A stretch of 64,000 nucleotides of DNA from Promerops cafer. Its lineage: Eukaryota; Chordata; Aves; Passeriformes; Nectariniidae. Numbering within the stretch: the first letter of the stretch is position 1; each line of letters starts with the position of its first letter. Below the pieces are notes generated by a model. That model ran no database searches, was not told the origin of the DNA, and worked only from the letters and a program-made list of their open reading frames with translations. Positions 12,072 to 23,300 of the stretch are shown here, in pieces. A program made the translations under genes and the position numbers. Location: assembly GCA_013398275.1 (NCBI GenBank), contig VZSE01012296.1, forward strand, positions 682,001 through 746,000. Reading direction: 5' to 3'.

Positions 12072-12822
12072 TGTCTTGGTTTGAAAGACAGGTGTCTGCC
12101 AAGGAAGGCGGGAACCTCCCTTGCAATGGAAAAAATATGATCCCCTTCCCCCTGCATTATTATAACTTTGAAATTAAGGGGCTTTCAGGCAGAGGCATGT
12201 GAAAAGGATTAACAGTTCTTTGCCAGAATGTGCACNAGAAACTCTGCAGCTGTAGCAGGGTATCCCGGCAGGCAGGCGGTGTGGGGTTACACTACAGCGA
12301 AGAAGCAGCTCTGCTGGGGCTGGGCAGTGGCAGCCGGGCTCCAGAACGCAGTCGGGGTGGCTCCTTTGGAGGGGGTGGGGGGGTTTGGGGTCCCGGGTTT
12401 TCCCCTGAGGCACCCAAGTAGATGTTGAGAGTCCTTTTCTAGTGAGGTAGCGTGTTAATAAGGTCCCAGTGCAAATGGCGGCTCCCACAGGCAGAGCTTC
12501 ACTCACGGCAGGAGAAGGCAGCAGGAGACGGAACTCCACGGTGGTGGCGAGTTCTCCCCACAGCGACCGCAGCCTGTCCCTCCTCCAGTGTCGAGAACGA
12601 GAGCGGGAGGGGAGCTGAGCCCGGCCCCTCACCCCCACCCCGGCCAAAATCTCGAGGTGTCCAAGGAGAAAACCCCCCAGGTAAGAGAGTAGCCAGCTGC
12701 ACCCTTCCCTCACCTTGACCATTTCTTCTGTCTCTCCTAAGTACTGGTTGTTGTTGCCTCTTAGCAACAGATAGGACGAAATTCCATCAGAGAAGCAAAA
12801 GGAAAAGTCCTAACCCCCAACA
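12072..12822 (+). mobile_element. Solo LTR of a passerine endogenous retrovirus (ERVL-like)
   Basis: A 751-bp element begins TGTCTTGGTTTG and ends CCCCCAACA, so it has the canonical TG...CA ends. It is flanked by a perfect 5-bp direct repeat, CTGGG at 12067-12071 and 12823-12827, which is the target-site duplication. The 5' sequence (TGTCTTGGTTTGAAAGACAG and the AATTAAGGGGCT region) is one I recognise from songbird genomes. Five-bp duplications are typical of class III (ERVL) integrases, whereas alpharetroviruses make 6 bp and many gammaretroviruses 4 bp. No gag, pol or env sequence and no second LTR is present, so this is a solo LTR left by LTR-LTR recombination. The 3' two-thirds is CpG-rich and contains a strong splice-donor-like site (CAG|GTAAGA, 12678-12686). 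An ambiguous base lies at 12236. Open frames across it, including a 197-codon minus-strand frame, are composition artefacts. Orientation is inferred from the familiar family sequence. Confidence 0.85.
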
Positions 12823-12827
12823 CTGGG
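12823..12827 (+). repeat. 5-bp target-site duplication, right copy
   Basis: CTGGG directly follows the terminal CA of the LTR and matches 12067-12071. The match does not extend to 6 bp on either side. Confidence 0.8.
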
Positions 12828-15800
12828 GCTGGAAGTACTATTCAGAAACCAACTTCTGCCCAGATAGCTCTTGTAGGTTGGTTTTTTCCTCCCCCCAGTG
12901 TACTTTTAATGTAATATCATGTGTCTCATCCTTCTGCTGCCTGAACTGCATAACTTGGGTTTATTTTAGGCTGCACCCCTGAAGTCCCTGGCACAGGTAG
13001 CTCTGCGTCTCAAGGGGTGCTGACACGGTTGAAAGAGCTGTGGCCCAGAGCAGGGCACTCCTCATGAAGCCCTTCAAACACAGGTTGGATGAAACAATGA
13101 CCTTTGGGAAAGGTTGGAGACATTTGATGGGAATAGAATTACACCATTTCTCATCTATTGACGTTATAATTTTGCATTTATTTATTTCATTTTATGACTG
13201 TTATTTTGTCTTTGCATAAGAATGTTTCTTAGATTTAGTGTGATGCATTTGGATACCTTTAGAATCAGGAGGAACAGCTGAAGCACCAAAAGTGATCCGA
13301 ATTTTCCATTTTCTGAGGATTTGGTTGTGTAGCCCGAGCTGACTGATGCTTCTGAAAATTAGACCACTGTTGTAAGTCCCTAAGCTTGAACTCCTGACTA
13401 ACTCTTGCTGAAGGGGTGACTGGTGACAGTTTGTCTTGTCACAGCTGGGAGAAGAAGCCTTAACTCTTCCAATGAGTGTTTCAGCCACTAAGAGCTTCCC
13501 ATTCACTGTCTTCTGATTAGTTCCAAACTCGAGTTTAAAGCTAGTGGTAAGTTAATGTAAGAGATAACAGGAATAAGTGCTTCTCAGATGTTCAAAATGT
13601 TGGGGTTTTTTTTTCAGGTTGTAGTTTCTCTGTACCAGCTTCAGCTGGCTTGTAAGGGGACTGTAGCAAAACAAACTGACTTGAATTAATAATTTTTAAT
13701 CAGTGAAATTACGCTGAGGGCCAACTGGAAGACTTTGGTTCTACTGGAATAACATCTCTAATTAGCTGGGGGCTAAATCACTAATTCCAGTGAGGGATTT
13801 TGAAGTTTTCATTGGGCTTAATGTGCAAAGCCCTTAAATATTCTGTCATATTTAGTAATCTGAAATACCAAGACTCTGAATCTGTGAATCTGTGTCTAAA
13901 AGGCTAAACCCCACAAAAATAATGCTAAAGTTTTTGCCTTAATGTTCTAAACTAAACAGATGTTGCCTTTAGTGACATTTTCAAAATCTTTACGGAGCAA
14001 TAGTATATTATTTGAATATTTTCAACGTGACAAGTTAAGATTTCAGTGCGATTCAGTACACACAAACTTAGAGCATTGACACCAATTAACTCTTAAACAA
14101 AAGCTTTAATGTTTTCTGAATATTGTACTCTAATGATGGCAGCTTGGTGAGATGCTATTTCATGTTTGCTGTTTAGACGTATCTACTGAAATGAATATAA
14201 ATTGAGTTCTGTCTCTTGATTAGTAATCTATACAGCTGTTAGCTTGAACCCTAAAATCTGGGGCTTTACAATTCAGAAGGGGGAAAAATGGACAATTTCA
14301 GCAATGAGAAGAGGGGTTGGTGAGCTAAATTAAATGGCTGATGATAATTGTTATAGCTTACACTGAATGATGCTATGTTATTTACAAAAGCTCCTTTTTG
14401 CATGGAATCTGATGTCTTCTCCCATGAGCTTGCTTATAATTCATATTCCACTTTAATATGCCTGCAAAATGTGCTTTCTTTCTGTATACGTATTATTTTT
14501 AGGATGTTATGTTTCCTTGGTGCATACACAATGAGCCTGAAATCCTGTAGGAATGTGTTTAATTTGAAAGTTTTATCCTCTGGGCCTGGTTAATTCAAAT
14601 AGGAGGCTCAGAACAGTGCTGCAGTGCCGGCAAGAATGCGGGGATGGCAAATCATCAGTACAAAGGCAGCAGAGAGCCCAGGTGGCTGTGGTGCCTGTGC
14701 TGGAAGAAGTCACTGTCCTCAAGATGTGCTCTCTGAAGCTGCTGTGCTTCCTCCTTTCCTCTGTCAGTGCTGGGAGATGAGGGTTCGGCCAGCTTTGCTT
14801 TCCTTTATACCCTTAGCGTCGTTCCTCGGCATTGCATAATTACAGCCTCCCCAGATCCGCTCTGATCCCGTGGCACGCTGCGTGGCAGGGAGCCGCCTGC
14901 CTCCTCTGCTGCTGAAGCAATGCCTAGACAGGATTTGGAGAGGGACTGCTGGTATCTTTTAAAGCTGGAAAAAATGGAACTGTGGCCAGTTCAGGCCTCC
15001 ACCCTGTATTTTTTTGGTAGATGGAAGGAATACACTTGCTGAGTCCGTCTTTCTCTGAGATCAGTAAGCTGTGTTTGTTCTGTAGGAATGCAAGAGCTCA
15101 GGAATTCCAGTGTGCAGCCTGCTGGAAAGCACTGCTGGCTCATGGGCAGCAGAGGGGAACGGGCCTTGCAACCATGGCTGGGGGAGAGAAATGAAAGGCA
15201 TTTTTTATAATACCCTGGGCAGCATACGCAGGATGTTATGTCTGGCTTGCACTGGGCTGACGTGGTGCATCGGATTTTTTTCTTATAGTGCTGGAAACAT
15301 AGCTATAAAGGAAATTCAGGGATAGAAATGGAACAAAATTAAAATGAAAAGCAAGCTTTATATTTCGCAGTGAATAATTTGTAGCATCTTTCCTCAAAGA
15401 AATTGGACTGCCACTAGAGATACGAAGCGAGCAGCATAAAATTTTCTGCAGATTTATAATCCACTTGAAATCCAAATTATGGCAGCCCCATTCTGTGACT
15501 TGGGAAAAGGCACAGTTGTGGGCAGCTGTGGGGTGGGGTTGGGAGATACCTCCAAGCAGCTCAGCTAAAGGAGGATTCCAACTGTGTGTTAGAAAAGAGA
15601 AGACAGTAAGGTGGAGAAAACGGGTGAGAACTTCTGGCTTGTAGTTGGCCGAGGTTTGTACATGCTGATGCAGAAAGAGAAGGTATTAGCTCCTTCTTTA
15701 AAAGGGGATATGCATTTACTGGAGTCATATGTCCTCTTCTTCAAGTACCTCGGTAGGGTGGAGTGGGTCTTAGAATTTTTCCATTGCTGTTCATGAGCAA

Positions 15801-16671
15801 CTGGAGTTGAAATTTGCTTCCTTTCAGGAAAGGGGTTGCAGTCAGATTTTTTTCTCATCTCTGATGGTAGACTTGTCTTCAATTTGAGACATCACTCACT
15901 TGTACCTTTCTTGAAATATGTCTGTCTTCACTGGCTTTCATTTTGATGTGATGCAGGATGGGTTTCATTTTGGTTGGGAATCCACAGGCTCTGTGCAGTC
16001 CTTGCCCTCTGCATTCACCAGTCACACCCCAAAAAGTACCCTTTCTTTAGGAACAGAAGTGTTGAAAAGCCAAGTAGTGTGCATATGTGGGGGAAATCCC
16101 AATCAGTGCTGTACACCTGATCAGTGGCTGTCAACTGCCTCATTTATTTCAGTATATTAATAATGCAAGTCCCGGAGGTTGAGTATTGTCTCTGGAGTTT
16201 GCTGTGTGCAAATGCTTTTCTATTCCGATGAATTCAGTAATCAAAATCCCATTGGCAGGGCCAGTGCTGAGCAGCCTCTGGCTTAGAAAAAACAGGCTAT
16301 GGTTTTCTGTTTTTTATTTTCTTTTTTTCCTTTATTTAGGCTAAGACTTACATTGCCCAGGAATTTTTGTGTCCCTACTCCTGATTTTCATATACAGTCT
16401 AGATAAGAAACGAAGGCTTTCTTTAATCATTTTAAATACTAGGAGATAGAGGAGAATGAAGAAGCCATTCCATTATATCTGCATTTGCTTAAAAAGAAAA
16501 TGCTTTGTCTGAAGAAAGAACAGACAAATTGTTTGAGTTCATTGCCTTCTTCAGCTTTTAGAAGTTGCAGGGAGTTACTCCCCTTGCTTCCCTAGGAGTG
16601 TACACTGGGGTTTCTAGCTCACATCTATTTTGCTGAGACTTTGGAGTCAAGTTTTTATATGTAGTTTTTGA

Positions 16672-16695
16672 TGTAGGACCTAATTAGGCCCTACA
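16672..16695. repeat. 24-bp near-perfect palindrome centred on TAATTA
   Basis: Eleven of twelve base pairs are complementary around the centre CCTAATTAGG; the only mismatch is the pair 16678/16689. The core is a homeodomain-type site in dyad form. The surrounding 200 bp is AT-rich and resembles a conserved non-coding element. It could be a dimeric homeodomain site or a cruciform-prone sequence. Confidence 0.6.
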
Positions 16696-18147
16696 CATCT
16701 TAATACTTTTTGCTACATCTGCATTAAAGATGGCATTGCATATATTTGCATACAATTTACATTTAAAAGTCGGCCATGCTGTGTGCAATAATCATTTTAA
16801 CAAAGTACCATTGACAGTCAATATACATATGCATGCAAAATATGTGGGGTTATGGGAATAAGCATACAAAAACATATGGGTGCACACTGCTGTCAGTGTC
16901 AAGCAGTTTGGAGAAATCAGGTGTTCTTTCTTAACATCATAATTTTGTTGGAGTATTTCCCACAAGAAACAAAGAGGAGCTTAAAGATTAGAGCTCCTAC
17001 CTTAAGTACATGCTACGTGTGCAAGACTGAAACTGTTCTAGTACTGCAAAACATACCCCAAAGTGTGAGCTCATACAGTGTGGTACGAGTGCCATCGCCA
17101 GTCAGGATGCCCAGAGGTCCCACTTGTTTCTGGTACTTCAGCTGTGCCCAGTGTGAATTTAAATGGTAGTTAAAAATTAGATGCCTGGGAAAGTTTGAGG
17201 TTACTGTATTTTTATTCTGGCATGTAAAAGATAGTTTGTTTACTCATTTGTTTTCAGAAGTATTGCCAATGGTCAATTGTGGAAAATCCTGAGGGCTTTT
17301 TGGTGTTTTCCTGTGGAAGCACACTGGCTTGTTAATTTTTTCACTTACCTCAAATGAGAAAAGGAATCTACTAGTGGCAGGAAGTCAGCCAAAAAAAAAA
17401 ATGAAGTGAGTTACATTGCAGGGCAAAGAATCTGTGTGTGTTGACACTTAGGCCAAACATTTAGTCCATGAGATGCAGATTTACATTTTGAATAGTCAAT
17501 TTTAAAAACATGCCAACAGAAGTGTCTCTGTTTTACTTGGCAAAACTCAGCTTGTTTTTTTTGTTTGGGGGGATCAACATTGCTCATTTCATGATTGTGA
17601 TGATGTCAGGACCTTTCCAGACTTCTGTGCTTAGGCAAGTAAAGAAGAGACAGAAGCATATTCTTTTCAGACAGACTTCAGAGCTGATCTCTGGGGTGGA
17701 AACTGGGAGTTGGACTTTCATGCTACAGATGAGTTGCACAAAGCAGCAGAGTCAAATGTTAATTTATGTCTTGGTGGTTAAGTAATAGGAAAAATCAAGA
17801 AGGATTAATAAAATCTTCACATCTACAGGCAAATAGTTTCACTTCTTTACATTTACTTATCTGTCTGCGTTCATCTGTGTAGACATCACAGGCAGCTGGG
17901 GTTTGGTAGGTTGACAAGCTGATGAATTAAGGATTTGATTTTGCAATATTGAAGTTAACTGGCCTTTATCCATTGTCTTGGTCAGATGCTGTAGAAACCT
18001 GTGTTTGCCTGTTAGGTGGGGAACAGAATGAAGCCTCACTTTTGCAGTGTTCCCAGATAAATGGAAAGGGTTTCTAAATCATGCACTCTCTAAAACTTGG
18101 TGTCACGAGTTTCTCCAGTCTGTTTCCTCTGGAAATTGAGCACAACT

Positions 18148-18166
18148 GAGCTCCTCTGAGGAGCTC
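18148..18166. repeat. Short palindrome, 9-bp arms
   Basis: GAGCTCCTC and GAGGAGCTC are perfect inverted arms around a single T. No function is evident and it may be chance. Confidence 0.5.
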
Positions 18167-18792
18167 TGAGCTGACCTACTGTTCCTATAGCAGTGTGAAA
18201 TTGGCTGAGCCACTCGAGTGCTGTATCTGCCCTTGTCAAGCTGGGCTGTTAACACCGGGTTAACCACTGTGATACTGCTGTAACTAACTGGGGATGACAA
18301 TTGCCATGTGCAGTTTAATCAGCTGTGATTCTGTCTATACTGCCTTTATAAAATCCAGTAACATTTCATGTTAACAGTCATTATGCTGACAATTAGTCCT
18401 TTGGATTGTCAGTGGTGTCAATGTTTACATCTTAAAAAGTACCTGGGAGAGAAGATTTGCAGCAAGGCAAATACTTCAGAGATACTGAAGTTAAGTCAAG
18501 GATTTTGGCCACTTTAGACCTTAGTGGTTTTCTGCTCCCTTCTCTGTGCTGGGCTTCAGTTTCCCTGCAGGTGATACAGCACCTGTATGAGGTGATACCT
18601 GCTTTGCCTTTGCAAGTTTAGGACACCACCAAATTGTGAGTCTTGATTCAGCTCCTGGATCTCTAATGGCTCTAATCTGTTGTGGCTGTGGGAAAACTTA
18701 CCTGAAAATAGCTTGGTTTACTGCCCCCAAAAAATCCTACATTGTGTTTAAGTAATTTAAGTATATAATAACTTTGTGCTTCCTGACATTCC

Positions 18793-18795
<3 letters not shown>

Positions 18796-18831
<36 letters not shown>
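18796..18831 (+). repeat. T36 homopolymer
   Basis: An uninterrupted run of 36 T. Read on the minus strand it could be a poly(A) tail, but no AATAAA signal lies 10-30 bases before it on that strand, and no gene-like sequence or flanking duplication was seen. Slippage expansion is the simpler reading. Its length is likely polymorphic and prone to sequencing error. Confidence 0.85.
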
Positions 18832-18835
<4 letters not shown>

Positions 18836-19954
18836 CATCACCTCATCCAAAGGAATCAAAGAGCTTTTTCTGAAGGGGTCCTTTTAGGCAAAAGGCCTTC
18901 AGAGCAGCTTTTCTCTAAGTGAATTCTGCACCATGTGAATTCTATAAAAATAAGTTCTGAAAATTATTTTCGTATCTGCTTAGTAAAATATGAGCTTAGT
19001 TTCAAATCCCATGGACACTGAAGTTTTCCCTCCTTAGAGAGTGCTCTTCTGAGGTAACATTTCTGCTTTTATATTTACAGACAGACATTCTAATTATCTG
19101 GATGATGATCATGAATATGTTGCTTATAACCTATTCTGTGAGGTTTGAAAAAACTGGAGAGTGATTGTAGATACTGCTCTTATCTTAAATGATGAGAAAC
19201 TAAAACATAAGAGAAGAATGCAGAAAATGGAATATAAAAAAATTCATGTTTTACTAATGAAAATCTTCCAGATTAAGCACGGAAAGGAAAGGGAAAAGGA
19301 AAAGAAACTCCCACCATAAACAAGTGAGAGGTTTGAATCCAATGCAGAATGCTCTATGTATAATTGATGATTAGAATTTATTTTGATTGTGCTGCTCTTT
19401 TTACTTTGTAGTACTAAAGCTTAACTGCACTGTAAAATTTGTCAGGAAGGAAACGAGTGGCTTTTAGGTTTCTGTTTCTCAGTACGTATAAATACCAAAT
19501 CTTTGTGGGTTTTGTCACCTGGAGAGTTTTTTGGGAGGCTTAGTTAACATGAGTTTGCTGTTGATACCAGCTATAAATAATTAGTTACACTGATACTTAA
19601 AATGCCCTCCTTACAGATAAATTTTAGCAACTCCCTGAAATCAGTTAGACCCTTCATGGTATGCAAATACTGTTTCAGACTGTCAGCAGACTTAGGCAGA
19701 TGCCATGTATGCATTGATACTTCATGCACATTTTTCTGTCCTGCACATTTCTTAGTGCTGCCATGTGCCTAGGAGGATTGGAAATATAAATTCAGACTTC
19801 AGGGTAGGATTTAAGAACTAAGAGTGAATTCCCCCAAAGAGAGGAAGGGGTGATTCCCAGATGCTGCCTCAAGACTTCTAAATTTTTGCCCTTGTATAAT
19901 GGTCAAAATTAAGACGTTTGAAAGTCTTTCTATGGAAAGAATGTATGGGAGAGA

Positions 19955-19999
19955 AGGAGAGATCCCTTCCAAACCTCAGTTACCCAGGGATTCTGTGGC
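19955..19999 (+). mobile_element. CR1 LINE 3'-end fragment
   Basis: AGATCCCTTCCAAACCTCAG followed by GATTCTGTGG matches the characteristic end of avian CR1 elements (a CCTTCCAACC-type block, then ATTCTGTG-type octamers). Sequence before about 19955 no longer resembles CR1, so only a short tail is recognisable. It directly adjoins the larger CR1 piece that starts at about 20003. Confidence 0.5.
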
Positions 20000-20002
20000 C
20001 AT

Positions 20003-20355
20003 TAAGGTGGTCAGGGGCTGCGGCACTGGTGCGTGAGGAGAGGCCCAGTGAGCTGGCTATGCTCAGCCTGCTCAAGGGAAAGGGGGATTATAGTACAGGG
20101 TGGCACCTCAGTGTGTTCTTCAACTTTCTTATGGAGAGCTGTTGAGGAAGGAGGTGACCTTTCCTGGGTACGGGCACAGCAAGAGGACAAGAGGCAGCAG
20201 GTGCACACCTCTGCAGCAAGGGTGATCCCTGCTCGGGATGGGAGTGCTCAGGGGCCTCAGTGGTTTTTCCAGGGAGAGTGTTGTGTCTTCAACCCTAAAG
20301 ACAGTTCAGTTCCAACTGGCTGTGGCCCTGAGCAAGCTGAGCTAGCTTTGAATTT
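20003..20355 (+). mobile_element. Degraded CR1 LINE fragment
   Basis: The sequence follows the 3' part of CR1 in order: the GTGAGGAGAGGC...GAGCTGGCTATGCTCAGCCTG block at 20032-20073, AGAGGACAAGAGGCAGCAGG near 20182-20201, GGGTGATCCCTGC near 20220, and AACTGGCTGTGGCCCTGAGC near 20314-20333. CR1 is the dominant non-LTR retrotransposon of birds and is usually 5'-truncated. This copy lacks both the reverse transcriptase region and the final octamer tail. It is old, with many substitutions and small gaps. The open frame at 20033-20416 is incidental. Confidence 0.75.
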
Positions 20356-23300
20356 AGCCCAGTCATTACTGGCCTATAATGAAATAAAATTTTCTTCTTA
20401 TGGTGTTTATAGATGACATGAAATGGTTTAAATGTCACGCGGCTCTTTCTGAATGAAAACCACTGCAAATTACTGGGTTTTATTTGAATTTATCACTAAA
20501 CAGCCTTTGGCATTTAGCAGCAAAGGAATGTTGTTGTTGTAGCACATGCACTCCCAAATGTTGGAAATATGGTGGCATATGTTCTTTTAGTGCATGTTTT
20601 AAGAATTGCTATTAACTTTTAAAAGGCAATATTTTGAAATTGTGAGAAATTAAGCACAAAATCTCATGCATCTTTTGTACTTGTTTCATGCACTGTATAG
20701 AGATCCTTTGGGAATGCTGCCATTATTTCATAATTGCATCGCTTGGCTGTTACTCATTTAAACAGGGAGCCACATTTTTCCCAAACAGTTACTCTGACCT
20801 TTGGGCAATTAACGTATGGCTTGTCAGAGAGGTGTTCAGCATTCCTTAGCCTGCCTCTGATGCAGTTTGATGTGCTCTTAATTCTAGGGGAAAAATGAAG
20901 TTTGTAGCTTATTCAGTCAGTCTATGCAGCATGCAGATCTCCGGGAGCTGTGGATAAATGTGTCTGAGGAGGGGTACTGCAAGGCTGCATCTAGTAGAGC
21001 TGTAATGGAAAGTAAGAGAAATCTCTGCAGTGATTTGTGCTTAAATTTATGCTCTGAAATGACAGAAGCACAGGCTAAGCTGGGAATCTGTAAAAGACTT
21101 GACAGCCTGTGCATTACCAATCAGGAAGTATTTTAGAAGTCAGTTGAAACAGGGAGGTTTTGCATAGCTGTTTTCTACTATTAGCTGTTTAATGCTCAAA
21201 ATTGTTCCATGTTTAATTAGGTAGATTTGGGTTCAAAACCAAATAATTTGAAAACTTAACGTGGAGAGGACATTACTTAGGAAATTGTGCTCCGGAAATG
21301 AGAACGCTGTCAGTTTATTCCATCTGTTGGTCACTTAGGTAGAGCTTCTGAACATTTTTTGCATTGCAAATGGACACATTTGTTCCTAAAAAGTTCTAAG
21401 GGAGATAAGCTAGAGGTGTTTGCAGTTCATGTGTTAATCTGCCTGCTTTTATTTATTTTCCATCCAGTTGTGCAAATTAATAAACTGGTAAACTTTCATC
21501 ATGGTCTGACCTGCTATAGCTGTATCTTTCCAAGCACTTCAGCAAATATATCAAAATGCAAAGCAACACTGGCAAAAGAGGCCTTGTGACCAGATTCTGC
21601 TCTTGCAGAACACTGCTGTGCTCAGGACAGATGGATGCTTTGGATCTTTTAAATATTCTCCTGTTCACCGTGTCTTGGTATTCTGCATGTAGTTTTATTG
21701 TTCTTTTACAGACTTTGAGCTTTGCAAAAGGCATTGTATTAATTTTGACGTACATTTTATCCTATTACCTAAAAAAACACAGAGAAACTGTGGTGAAAGG
21801 AATGCATGTAGTGTTGTTCAGACTTCAAGTGCACAAGGCTTTTTGCACCAGAGTTATTTACTTGTGCTTTCTACCTATGTTTTTGTTGTGTGCATCATTT
21901 TATAAAGATTACTCTGGAGCTGGCTTGAAAGAATTTTGCTTGATCCTTGCACCTTGCCTTGGCCTGGGGCCTTTTCCAAGCAAATGTCCTGATTTGATGC
22001 TTGTTGAGGCATTTGCAGGTATACAGGATTATTCAGAAGCATAAGTAGCCTTGAGGAGGAGAAAAGGTCACAAGCTTATTCCACAAAACAAGAAGAAAAA
22101 GATGTATTTTTGCATGTTAAAATAGTGGGAATTCTTCTTTGCCTTCATATTTTCTTTGTTAATGGATGCTATATCTTCTGTGTTTAACAGTAAATTAATT
22201 TTTCCTCTGTCAAGAAATACTGTCAAGACAAGTATGAATGTAATAGGCCATTTACATAATGGAAGAAAATAGTGGAAATAGGGAAGGAAAAAAGGTGGTT
22301 TTGTTGTGTGTTATGAGGTGAGTGCCTGTGAGATATTCAGAAGTGCTGAAAAATTACCATGTTTTGTCCTGTGACATCCTGCAGGTCCAGGGTTGTGCAG
22401 GCCTTGGGACATGGCCCTGCAGGAAGGGTCTGTGATCAGCTGCACTGAGAGAAGGCAGCACTCAGAATTCCCTGTCAGTGTAGGTGGGACACTGCGAGTG
22501 CCCCAGGGCACGGCAGGATGAAGCAGCAGCAGCAAGTAACCGACCTGTGCCGGGGGAAACAGCCGAGGGAGATCCTGGTCCAAAGCAGGAAAACGCGCTT
22601 GTCTTGCTTCCCTTACTGACCATGGGATGTTCCCTGCTTTTGGGCAGTGGGGTGTGGTGAAAATGCATCAGAGCAGCTCTCTGGTTTGTGTGTTTGTCTG
22701 GGACAGCACCACTGCAGAAAAAGATACAAAGACTGTGCACAGAGCAACAGTTCATCCCACCCCGCTGTCAGGGGCTGCATTAATTCTCTGCGCAGTGTCC
22801 CAGCGTTTCTCCTGCTTTCTTGGCCTTTGTGATGACCTGTGGCACTGAGTGCCTGGGTCCCCTCCTGGTCTTTGCTGTGTAAGCCATTATATATTCTGTA
22901 CCTTCCATAAACTGCCAGTATTTCAGAAATATTTCTACTCTCTCGGATTATTTCTTTTCACATTTTAGATGCCCAAATTTCTCAGAAATACGTGGTTTCC
23001 TACAGTGAAATTTCATATTGCAACTGCCATGAATTTTGGGGTTTGCTCCTGCTGCAGGTAGGAACAACCCTTGGTAAACTGTTTCTTCTGTGTGAAAAGC
23101 CTTAGAATGTTCCTTGTAAGTGATGTTATGATACTTTGATGTTTTTAGAGTTTAAACCAAAATGTAGAAAGAGAACAGTGAGTACAAAGCTTGTTCCACT
23201 AGAGACTGGGGTGTGCCTCTGGTTTCACTTCTATCCTACTGTCAGTGTTCTTCCTCCCTGCTCTCCTCTTCCTGCCTTTTTTCCCTGCCCTCCCTCGACC

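Larger units (their letters stand above)
12823..19954. other. Non-coding, AT-rich stretch with conserved-element character
   Basis: Unique DNA. The parts 13670-14230, 14590-14930 and 16640-16850 are free of simple repeats, rich in TAATTA and ATGCAAA-type homeodomain/POU words, and look like vertebrate conserved non-coding elements; that is an impression, since conservation cannot be tested here. It also holds a 24-bp palindrome (16672), a small 9-bp-arm palindrome (18148-18166), a T36 tract (18796) and the second copy of the 19-bp word (18942). No coding exon was recognised. The short passage 13020-13130 has faint CR1-like wording but is too diverged to call. Confidence 0.5.

Noticed and set aside
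12174..12767. 197-codon minus-strand open frame
   Set aside because: It lies within the solo LTR, spans the ambiguous base at 12236, and its frame is open because of GC-rich composition; no retroviral domain is present.
13020..13130. CR1-like wording (CACAGGTTGGATGAAACAAT)
   Set aside because: Only a short match without ordered neighbouring blocks; too weak to call.
18796..18860. T36 as the poly(A) tail of a minus-strand retrocopy
   Set aside because: No AATAAA on the minus strand upstream of the tail, no gene-like sequence and no flanking duplication.
21556..22044. 162-codon plus-strand open frame
   Set aside because: About one frame this long is expected by chance in 64 kb on two strands; no known domain, and no splice or promoter context.
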